This document shows, piece after piece, positions 16,506-23,873 of a DNA stretch of 41,481 nt (within the stretch, counting starts at the first letter, position 1; each line of letters opens with the position of its first letter). The position numbers were made by a program, and so were the translations under genes. The stretch is from assembly GCA_964480915.1 (NCBI GenBank), contig CAYZRS010000046.1, positions 1-41,481 on the forward strand, read 5' to 3'. Below the pieces are notes generated by a model. That model was not told where the DNA came from. It saw only the letters and a list, made by a program, of their open reading frames with translations, and searched no databases. Source of the stretch: CAWGCE01 sp964480915. Lineage in GTDB: Bacteria > Planctomycetota > Planctomycetia > Pirellulales > Pirellulaceae.

Positions 16506-17582
16506 ATGACCAAAGCGACCAAGGCAAAAGCGACTTACAAGAGCGCCGGCGTGGACCTCGACGTTTACGAGCAATCCATGGCGCGATTGCCAAGCCTCAT
16601 GCAGCGAACCTTTTCACCTCGCGTTCTCCCGCAGGCCAAGGGCTTCGCTGGCATGTTCCAGCTCGATTTCGCCAGCCGCCTATTTGCGCGAAACTACGAA
16701 GAACCGGTACTCGTTTCGGCCACCGACGGCGTCGGCACCAAACTAAAGGTGGCTCAGTTGACGGGCCGACATGAAAGCGTCGGGATCGACTTGGTGGCGA
16801 TGAGCATCAACGACGCCATCTGCTGCGGAGCAGAACCACTATTCTTCCTCGACTACGTGGCGATGGCGAAGGACGACCCGGAACTGCTGGAACGGATCGT
16901 CAGCGGCATTAGCCAAGGTTGCCTGCAATCGGATTGTGCGTTGATCGGTGGTGAGACGGCGATCATGCCCGACCTCTACCAACCGGGCGATTACGACTTG
17001 GCCGGTTTTTGCGTCGGAGTCGTCGAAAAGAAGGAAGCGATTCTGGGCAAAGCGATCGCTGCCGATGATATTGTGCTCGGTGTGAGCTCGGCCGGACTGC
17101 ACTCGAACGGTTACAGTCTGGCTCGCAAGATCGTCTTTGAAATGGCCGACCTGGGCGTTGAGGAACAGGTCGCCGAGTTGGGAACCAGCGTCGGCGAGGC
17201 GCTCATGACGCCAACGCACATTTACGCCCGCGCCGTCCGTGAAGTGCTCCAACACTACAAAGTCAAAAACGTCGTCCACGGGATCGCTCATATCACCGGC
17301 GGGGGGCTGCTGGAAAATCTCGCCCGCATCTTACCGGCAAATGTTTCCGCGAAAATCTCTGCCGGATCGTGGGACTGCCCCGCCATTTTTGGTTGGCTGC
17401 AATCGCTCGGCAACGTCGACGAGGACGAGATGCACCGCGTCTTCAACATGGGGCTGGGACTGGCGGTCGTCGTTAGCCCCTACTACGCAAATCATGTGGC
17501 GCAGATTTTTGCCAGCCATGGATATACGTGCGGGCCAATCGGCAAGATCGAAGCGGGCACGGGAACAGCGAATTGGGCGTAA
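16506..17582 (+). CDS. purM: Phosphoribosylformylglycinamidine cyclo-ligase
   Basis: A 358-residue AIR synthetase, catalysing ATP-dependent ring closure of FGAM to AIR, step five of de novo purine synthesis. Visible PurM landmarks are YKSAGVD near the N-terminus, LVSATDGVGTKLKVA (ATP/substrate loop), DLVAMSINDAICCGAEPLFFLDY, GCALIGGETA-like ALIGGETAIMP, and the C-terminal half with HITGGGLLENLAR. Length matches the family (about 345-360). It is related in fold to SelD but clearly PurM by these motifs. It converges on the DsbD-type gene with only a 15-nt gap, so transcripts may overlap. Confidence 0.95.
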   Translation: MTKATKAKATYKSAGVDLDVYEQSMARLPSLMQRTFSPRVLPQAKGFAGMFQLDFASRLFARNYEEPVLVSATDGVGTKLKVAQLTGRHESVGIDLVAMSINDAICCGAEPLFFLDYVAMAKDDPELLERIVSGISQGCLQSDCALIGGETAIMPDLYQPGDYDLAGFCVGVVEKKEAILGKAIAADDIVLGVSSAGLHSNGYSLARKIVFEMADLGVEEQVAELGTSVGEALMTPTHIYARAVREVLQHYKVKNVVHGIAHITGGGLLENLARILPANVSAKISAGSWDCPAIFGWLQSLGNVDEDEMHRVFNMGLGLAVVVSPYYANHVAQIFASHGYTCGPIGKIEAGTGTANWA

Positions 17583-17597
17583 TCGTCGATCCGCTGG

Positions 17598-19583
17598 CTA
17601 CATCGGCGAAGCGACTGCCGATTCATTGTTGGCCACATTGCTGGCCGGTGTCACGGCCGCTTTCAATTTGTCGAGCAATGATTCCTGCAATAGCGGAACA
17701 TCATTGAACCTGATCGGTTCTCGACCATCACCGGGGTAAATGGCGTAAAACGGAATCGCCGTTGCCGCATTGCCAAGGTCACGCAGCAACGCATCGATTT
17801 CGGGCGATGGCTTCGTCTTGTCAGCAATCAACATCGTCACTTCGTTGTCGACCATGAATTGTTGAACGCGTTTTGTCTTTAAGGCAACTGCCTCGTTGGT
17901 TTTGCAGCTCAGTCACCAATCGGCGGTGAAGTCGACGAGCACGGTCGTGCCAGAATCTCGCAAGCTGGCCAGCGTTTCCGGACTGAATTCGGCCCATTGC
18001 GGTGCACCCGGTTTGGGGCCCAGCGTGGAAAATGCGACAAACCCTAAGACACCGGCGAAGACAATCCCCACCAAGTAGCCTCGCAACTTGTCACCCAGTT
18101 CGGCAGTCAGCGGAATACGTCCCACCCACCAGCAAGCGGCCCAAGAGGCAAACAGCAATGCCAAGGTTGGAACGAAATAGTCTTTATCGAGAAAGGTGAA
18201 TACCCATAGGACCGTGGCCAATAGAATAAATCCCATGACCTCTTTGAACGTTTCCATCCAAGCGCCCGGCTTGGGCAAGAACTTCATCAGTCCAGGCGAC
18301 AGGCCAATCAGCAGGAAAGGAGCCCCCATCCCCAGACCCATCGAAAAAAAGACGGCGAAGATCGACGGCTTCGGCTGAGTCACCGCCCAGGCGAGCGTCG
18401 GTACGATCAGAGGCCCGCTACACGGAGTGGCAAGTAAGGTGGTTAGTACTCCCTTGGCGAAGGCGCCGGCCGGCCCTTCTTTCTGAGCCGCTTTGGCTGC
18501 CGAGCCAGACCCGACGAATCCAGGAATTGGGATCTCCCAAATACCTAGAAAACTGAGCGCAAAAACAAACACGATCAGTGCCAACGCGATGGCAAATTCG
18601 GGTCGTTGAAACTGAGCTCCCCAACCCCAACCGGCAAACGCAGCCAAGGCCGCTAACCCCATGAAGACCGTGATCAATCCGGCAACAAAGCAAACGTTCA
18701 GCCACAAGATGCGCGACGAACTCTCACCCGCCTGCTGGGCAAACGACATGATCTTCAACCCAATGACCGGCAACACGCAGGGCATTAGGTTCAAGATCAG
18801 GCCGCCAAGGAAACCGAGCGCCAGATATTTTGGCAAACCGCCAACGGCAGCGCCGGCCCCTGCTGGAGCGGCCACCGCCACGCCAGACGGAGACGGAGAC
18901 GGTTTTTCTGCCGCGCCTGCAGGCTTCGCTTGCCCTAGGGGTGCAGCGTTTGTCGCAGGAGGTGCCAGCGAAGTCGCACTGTTGGCCGGCGGTGTTACCG
19001 GTTTCACTCCGGCAAAGCTGGCGCTGAACGAGGGATCGAACTGACTCAACTGCATGCACGCGCCGGCTTCGGTACAGACTTGACCATCAATCTTCCCCGA
19101 AATTTGGACCGTCCTCGGGTCGGCTCCTTCCGCCAACCGAATCGCCGCCAGCCAAGTCACCTGGCCAATGTGCTTTTCCGATTCGACAGGAAAAACGTCG
19201 GGAGGAATGATTTTTGGTTTTACCGTCGGAACGAACTCACCAACGAGTTCATATTGCGGTGAGGGGACAAGCTTTAGGACGCTTTTGCGTGGCCCACCCG
19301 GTTTCTGTGTCAACGAATAGATGTGATTGCCAGAGCCGACCGCACAGGTGATCTCTAGCGTACCGTGACGCGAACCCTCGGCGTCGACAAAGAACCGGGC
19401 CGACATCTCGACCTTGGGACCGGCGTTGTTATTGAAACCACCGAGCGATTCCAAGCCCTTGATCGGGGATACTGGGCGGTTGTTGGTTTTCTTCAATGGC
19501 GGCAATTGAGCCGTGACTGACGACGCAAAAGCGATCGTCAGGCAGGCACAAGTGGCAAACACGATTCGAGGCAGCTTCAGCAT
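17598..19583 (-). CDS. DsbD-type thiol:disulfide reductase with in-frame UGA (probable selenoprotein)
   Basis: Read through the TGA at 17913-17915 this encodes 661 residues. Layout: signal peptide (about 1-25); DsbD-alpha-like domain (about 55-192) with C170 and C176; Ala/Pro linker (195-248); CcdA/DsbD membrane domain (about 250-520) with redox Cys in LMPCVLPVIG (C269) and LATPCSG (C388); then a C-terminal thioredoxin domain (about 530-661). The thioredoxin motif reads ADW-U557-L-S-C560-K: the TGA replaces the first Cys of CxxC. The frame continues 104 codons with intact thioredoxin features including the IP cis-proline (Pro611). DsbD proteins carry electrons across the membrane to periplasmic thiols. 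Alternatives: a truncated pseudogene (556 residues plus a downstream fragment from 17855) or a base error. No Sec machinery lies nearby. Confidence 0.8.
17881..17894 (-). promoter_or_regulatory. Candidate bacterial SECIS hairpin downstream of the UGA
   Basis: On the minus-strand mRNA, GAGGC/GCCUU (one G-U pair) closes a 4-nt loop AGUU, 23 nt after the UGA at 17915-17913. A competing fold pairs CAAC (17898-17895) with GUUG (17888-17885) around loop GAGGCA. Both place G and U in or next to the loop, in the window used by bacterial SECIS elements. The stem is short, so this is only suggestive. Confidence 0.45.
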
Positions 19584-19739
19584 GGAAATCGATCCGTCGG
19601 GTAATTGAGATTCTTGGTGGAATTCTAGCGAATGGCACCAGATGCTGGCAAACCAAAGTCCCGCTGTTCATCGGTTGTACGACGATACTGCGAGCCTGTT
19701 CATTACTCGTCTGTAAGGCAGGCAACAGTGTAGCTGTTC

Positions 19740-20825
19740 CTACGGAAAGCGGCGGTCTGCAAGCGTAGAAACGATCGAATCCAACCGCGATTCGACACGA
19801 TTCAGGTCAAATTGCCGCCGGTCAAGAAAAATCCACTCTAACCAAGAAATACCCGACAGCAGACAATTCGCCTGATCATAAACTGCCAGCAGACTGCGTT
19901 CGGCCTCACTCAAAGGCCGTATCTGTTCGTAGCAGTCGATCGCCTCCTGCCAATCGGCCACATTTCCCGACAGCAAACTGCGCAACAGCCGGCTCAAATC
20001 GGCCGCCACACAGTCCAGTCGCACCGCGTCGTAGTCGACCATTCCGACGACTCGATCACTGGTCGCATCCGCGAACAAGAGGTGATCCTGATGGATGTCG
20101 CGAACGCAAATTTGAACCGGTACTTCTAAGTTCGCGGCGACCGCCAGCGCATGGATGAGCGCCTCCCGTTGCGATTGGTATTCGTGCAGCAGAGGAGCCA
20201 CAAATCGCGCTAACTGCGGCGCAACCTCATCGCACGGGACCGCTTGGATTCGTGGCAACAAGCCTTGCTGGTCTAATGCGCCACAGCGAGCCTGCCTTAG
20301 CTTAATACCTGGCGCGGCATCTGGCGGATGCGGTATCAACGAACGGGCAGCGATGTGCCAGTGAGCCAAGGCCCGCATCGCACTCTTGATTCGTGGTAAC
20401 GATGCATGCTGGGCAAAGTTGGCGATCCCCATGATTTCAGGTTCAACCTGCCACAGATGTCCCTCCGCTTGGATCGAACATGCGCCGGCGGTGGTTCGCA
20501 AAGGAACCGGCACGAAGGGACAACCGTTTTCGGCGACATGACTGACGACATGATAGATTTCCGCCATTCGAGCGGCCGTTGTCGCTGGCGGCAGGCGCCT
20601 GACGATGTACGACAACTGACGATCGTCAGCGGGCGTCACGGCCGCTGGCCGATTCACGGTGACTCGCCACAATAAGGTTCCACTAAATCCGTTGGTCGTC
20701 AGCCGCGACGGCTGAACGGTGACCTCGCCCAGTCCATAGGCCTGGCCCAGCTGCGGCCATGGCAATCCGACTGAGTCCTCATCTGGCGATTCGGCGGGGC
20801 GTGGTGCGGAGTTCATTCGGTTCAT
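19740..20825 (-). CDS. APH/choline-kinase-fold phosphotransferase
   Basis: A 361-residue aminoglycoside-phosphotransferase-superfamily kinase. The catalytic loop is CVRDIHQDHLLF (catalytic Asp in RDIH, replacing the usual HGD), and the metal-binding motif is VDYDAVR about 17 residues later. The N-terminal lobe has GFSGTLLWRVT in the nucleotide-loop position and SYIVRRLPP with an Arg where a Lys is usual. Substrate is not predictable; such proteins include sugar, choline and antibiotic kinases. The HG-to-RD change in the Brenner-like motif also occurs in other APH-fold enzymes. Genes on both sides are unrelated. Start at 20825 has no strong ribosome-binding site; MNSAPRP, 9 nt later, is an alternative. 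Confidence 0.7.
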   Translation of the reverse strand: MNRMNSAPRPAESPDEDSVGLPWPQLGQAYGLGEVTVQPSRLTTNGFSGTLLWRVTVNRPAAVTPADDRQLSYIVRRLPPATTAARMAEIYHVVSHVAENGCPFVPVPLRTTAGACSIQAEGHLWQVEPEIMGIANFAQHASLPRIKSAMRALAHWHIAARSLIPHPPDAAPGIKLRQARCGALDQQGLLPRIQAVPCDEVAPQLARFVAPLLHEYQSQREALIHALAVAANLEVPVQICVRDIHQDHLLFADATSDRVVGMVDYDAVRLDCVAADLSRLLRSLLSGNVADWQEAIDCYEQIRPLSEAERSLLAVYDQANCLLSGISWLEWIFLDRRQFDLNRVESRLDSIVSTLADRRFP

Positions 20826-20968
20826 CCGGCTGATCGAGTAAAAAGCGCTTCACTTTGCTTACGACCGTCGTGCCACTATCATTGCAGCCGATCGGCGCTC
20901 GTGGCAGGCGGGAGGCCGGTTGCGAGCATGTTACCCTCCACTGCCGGCCCCGCGAGCAACGAGCCATC

Positions 20969-21325
20969 ATGTCGAATCAAGCCGCGATACTCACGAGCGA
21001 CCTGTTCTTCACCTCACAATTGGAAGCCGGAGCCAATCAGGCCGGTCTAACATTGACCATGACGGGCACTTGGGAGCGACTTGAATCGCTTTCCCAAGCA
21101 GGGGGCATCGCTGCGGTCATCGTCGATCTGGCTCACCCTGCCGCCGCGGATGTGAAAACACTCGTGCAGCAGATCCGCTCATTAGCGGACGCACCGATCC
21201 GAATCATCGCGTTCGCCCAACATGTCCAGATCGAACGGATCAAAAAGGCACGCGAAGCGGGCTGTGACCTTGTGACGACCCGCGGTGACATTTCGCGATC
21301 GCTGGCCGACCAACTGAGCAGCTGA
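20969..21325 (+). CDS. Degenerate response-regulator receiver-like protein
   Basis: A 118-residue stand-alone protein with CheY-like fold cues: alternating strands AILTSD, AVIVDLAH (Asp in the phosphoacceptor position), RIIAFAQH, DLVTTRG. However, the conserved N-terminal acidic pair is reduced to TSD, the usual Thr/Ser before the beta4 loop is Ala, and the conserved Lys is replaced by Arg. It is therefore probably phosphorylation-independent or a protein-interaction module. The start at 20969 gives the normal receiver length; an upstream extension to 20855 lacks similarity. It is divergent from the APH-fold kinase and has no sensor kinase beside it. Confidence 0.65.
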   Translation: MSNQAAILTSDLFFTSQLEAGANQAGLTLTMTGTWERLESLSQAGGIAAVIVDLAHPAAADVKTLVQQIRSLADAPIRIIAFAQHVQIERIKKAREAGCDLVTTRGDISRSLADQLSS

Positions 21326-21382
21326 CCTGCGAGACGTCTTGTCGGTTGCCACCTGGGTAGCAACCAAAAGGGCAACGAAAAA

Positions 21383-21416
21383 GGCCGTCGCGCTGTCGCG
21401 ACGGCCCTCTATTTTT
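21383..21416. terminator. Intrinsic terminator between convergent genes
   Basis: A 10-bp stem GGCCGTCGCG (21383-21392) / CGCGACGGCC (21397-21406) with loop CTGT, then CTCTATTTTT on the plus strand. On the minus strand the stem is followed by TTTTTCG. It can serve both the receiver-like gene and the Cys-Pro repeat gene. Confidence 0.85.
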
Positions 21417-21430
21417 CCAACGAGCCGCAA

Positions 21431-21718
21431 TTAGCAGCAGCCGCCGCCACGACGAATAAGACGTGGACGAGCACATGGGTCACAGCAAGGCTGTGGTGCT
21501 GGGCAACAACGGGGACGTGGTGCTGGACGGCAACAACGAACACGTGGTGCTGGGCAACAGCGTGGAGCTGGTGCTGGGCAGCAACGAGGCGCCGGTGCTG
21601 GACAACAAACGGGTGCTGGTGCTGGGCAGCAGCAATTACGTCGACCACAAGCTTCTGCATCCGTTGAGATACTTGCACATAAAATGAATGCCGCAGCAAT
21701 CAATAGAAACCGATGCAT
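21431..21718 (-). CDS. Secreted Cys-Pro repeat protein (CCPAPAPx)
   Basis: A 95-residue exported protein: signal peptide (about 1-23, FLLIAAAFILCASISTDA), then a mature part built from CCPAPAP-type units (CC pairs at residues 30-31, 38-39, 46-47, 54-55, 62-63, 71-72 and 78-79) and ending RRGGGCC. Almost a quarter of the residues are Cys. AGGAGG sits 6 nt before the ATG, so translation is well supported. The composition suggests a disulfide-crosslinked or metal-binding wall component, but nothing identifies a function. Related short Cys-rich secreted proteins are common in planctomycetes. Confidence 0.75.
   Translation of the reverse strand: MHRFLLIAAAFILCASISTDAEACGRRNCCCPAPAPVCCPAPAPRCCPAPAPRCCPAPRVRCCRPAPRPRCCPAPQPCCDPCARPRLIRRGGGCC
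21488..21631 (-). repeat. 24-nt tandem coding repeat (CCPAPAPx)
   Basis: About six units of 24 nt encode CCPAPAP[VR] and degraded versions (CCPAPRVR, CCRPAPRPR, CCPAPQP). The first three are near identical; the later ones drift. Slippage or recombination could change copy number. Confidence 0.8.
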
Positions 21719-22136
21719 CTAAATTCCTCCTGTTGGGAACATCGATCAAAGAATTGAACCTGTTGGTTCAGTTAATTCCGTCCTAGGTCGAATGTTTGCA
21801 AATCGGTAGGACTAAGAAAGCCAAGGTGGGTATGCCGATAAACCAAAATGCAACATTCGGGTAGCTTGGAGAAAGATTCTACGAATGGGTAAGATCACGT
21901 CAACAGTGCTAGCGAAAGGCGTTTCGTTGAAAACGGAAAGCTCCCGAATCGACCAGTCAACCAACGACCAATTAACGGATTTTCCTACCACAAAAGGCTT
22001 TGACAAGCCGCTGGCTTCGCTGGAATCCTTGCTCCAGTATCCTAGATGCGACTGAAATTCGAATTGGCCGCGCGATTCCGTCGAATTGAAAGCTTTCCCG
22101 GCAAACGCCCCAGACGACCCAAACTAACAGCCTGCG
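21719..22136. other. Intergenic region, no gene supported
   Basis: More AT-rich than its neighbours. A 64-codon minus-strand frame at 21812-22006 lacks a ribosome-binding site and recognisable motifs. The region must contain the promoter of the Cys-Pro repeat gene and the 3' end of the yifB transcript. I see no further structure. Confidence 0.5.
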
Positions 22137-23678
22137 TTAGGTCCAGATTTGGCGGTCCAGCATTCGATAGTTGATTGCCTCGTGAAGATGGGCAAGTTCA
22201 ATGGCGGCACTGTTGTCCAGGTCGGCGATGGTACGAGCGACGCGAAGAATCTTGTCGTGGGCTCTCGCTGACAGGCCCAGGTTGTTCATGCTGTCTCTCA
22301 GCGCCGAAGAACATTCCGACTTCAGGCGACAGAACTGTCGCAAATGGGGTGAGCTCATTTGAGCATTGTTTCGAGTCGAACGCGTGCCGATGAACCGCTC
22401 TCGCTGAATTTCGCGTGCGGCCAGCACGCGTTCGACCATTTTCGCACTACTGTCTCCGGCGGCTCCACCCGAAAGGTCCTTATAGGCGACGGCTGGTACT
22501 TCGATATGAATGTCGATCCGATCAAGCAATGGTCCGCTGATCTTCGCCATGTAGCGTTCCACCTGGGGAACCGAACATTGACAATCGCGACGTGGATCAT
22601 TGCGATAGCCACAGGGACACGGGTTCAGCGCTGCGACGAGCATGAAATCTGAGGGAAAGGTGGTGGAACGCAGCGCTCGCGAAATTGTGACCTTCCCGTC
22701 CTCCAAAGGCTGCCGCATCACCTCTAACGTCTTGCGGTCAAATTCTGGCAGCTCATCCAGAAAAAGCACGCCGTTATGCGACAGGCTAATCTCGCCCGGC
22801 GCAGGTGGACTGCCACCACCGACCAAGCCTGCATTGCTGATCGTGTGATGGGGCGAACGGAACGGACGTTTAGCCATTAGCGGTTGCCCTTTATGCAACA
22901 GCCCCATCGCGCTGTAGATACGCGTTGTCTCGACCGATTCGGCGGCGGTCAGCGAAGGCAAGATCGTCGGCAGCCGTTTGGCAAGCATCGTTTTGCCGCT
23001 ACCGGGTGGACCGATCATGAGCAGGTTATGCATCCCGGCGGCCGCAATCGTGATGGCCCGCTTCCCCATTTCTTGGCCGCGAACATCGGCAAAGTCGATC
23101 TCGTAGGACGAATACTCCTCAAATATTTTTTCCAAGCGGGAGGGAAGAGGCGACACATCCAATTGGCCCGCCAGAAAACCGACGGCCTGCGTCAAACTAT
23201 CGATGGGAATAATTTCAATCTCTTCGACAACAGCCGCTTCCGGTGCGCTGGCGGTCGGAACCAATAGCCCACGCAGACCGGCCTCTTTCGCACCCGCCAG
23301 CGCCATCGACAGCCCACCACGAATCGGACGGGTCGTCCCTTCCAATGCCAATTCGCCGACGACCCCATAGTGCTCGAAGACATCCGATTCAAACTGCCCG
23401 CTCGCTGCGAGGATCCCCAGCGCAATTGGCAAATCGAAAGAAGCTGCTTGTTTGGGCAGATCGGCCGGCGCCAAATTGATGACAACCCGATCATGAGGTC
23501 GCACGAAGCCCGAATTCACCAGCGCTCGTTCGACTCGATGCGTGCTCTCTTTCACTGCCGCTTCCGGCAATCCGACCAGCACGATCTTTGGCGAGGTCGT
23601 CGACGAGACGTCGACTTCCACCTCCACGGGAACCGCTTCAATACCGACCAGCGAAAATGTATGTAATCGTGCGAGCAC
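22137..23678 (-). CDS. yifB: YifB/ComM-family Mg-chelatase-like AAA+ ATPase
   Basis: A 513-residue protein from a GTG start at 23678, matching family length (about 505-515). Domains are an N-terminal ChlI/Lon-protease-like domain (about 1-175, LARLHTFSLVGIEAVPVEVEVDVSS), an AAA+ Mg-chelatase domain with Walker A GPPGSGKT (223-230) and Walker B LFLDELPEF, and the C-terminal domain. It includes the Cys motif CPCGYRNDPRRDCQC. ComM is a helicase that helps branch migration during natural transformation. A longer in-frame version to 23780 is open but its extra residues do not match the family. It is in no obvious competence operon. Confidence 0.9.
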   Translation of the reverse strand: MLARLHTFSLVGIEAVPVEVEVDVSSTTSPKIVLVGLPEAAVKESTHRVERALVNSGFVRPHDRVVINLAPADLPKQAASFDLPIALGILAASGQFESDVFEHYGVVGELALEGTTRPIRGGLSMALAGAKEAGLRGLLVPTASAPEAAVVEEIEIIPIDSLTQAVGFLAGQLDVSPLPSRLEKIFEEYSSYEIDFADVRGQEMGKRAITIAAAGMHNLLMIGPPGSGKTMLAKRLPTILPSLTAAESVETTRIYSAMGLLHKGQPLMAKRPFRSPHHTISNAGLVGGGSPPAPGEISLSHNGVLFLDELPEFDRKTLEVMRQPLEDGKVTISRALRSTTFPSDFMLVAALNPCPCGYRNDPRRDCQCSVPQVERYMAKISGPLLDRIDIHIEVPAVAYKDLSGGAAGDSSAKMVERVLAAREIQRERFIGTRSTRNNAQMSSPHLRQFCRLKSECSSALRDSMNNLGLSARAHDKILRVARTIADLDNSAAIELAHLHEAINYRMLDRQIWT

Positions 23679-23873
23679 AGCGAGCCAAACCGAACAAAGC
23701 GGGTAGTGCCGCTGGGCCACCACCCGATTTTGGTGCGCAACAATTCCCAGCACCGCATTCTTACGCGGGACGCCAGTCAATTCAATGACTTAGTCGCAAT
23801 CGTCGTCAACTACGGCTTTTTGCGCAACGAGACTCTATCGATTGTGCTGACCGGCCGGCCATCGGCAGCCCGC

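Noticed and set aside
16506..17582. Possibility that the gene beside the UGA-containing gene is selD (selenophosphate synthase), which shares a fold with PurM
   Set aside because: YKSAGVD, DGVGTKLKVA and ALIGGETAIMP are PurM motifs; SelD-specific motifs, including its own Cys/Sec site, are absent.
17598..17855. A separate small gene starting at the internal ATG after the UGA
   Set aside because: It would start after the redox motif, has no ribosome-binding site, and is in the same frame as the upstream gene; it reads as the C-terminal part of the thioredoxin domain.
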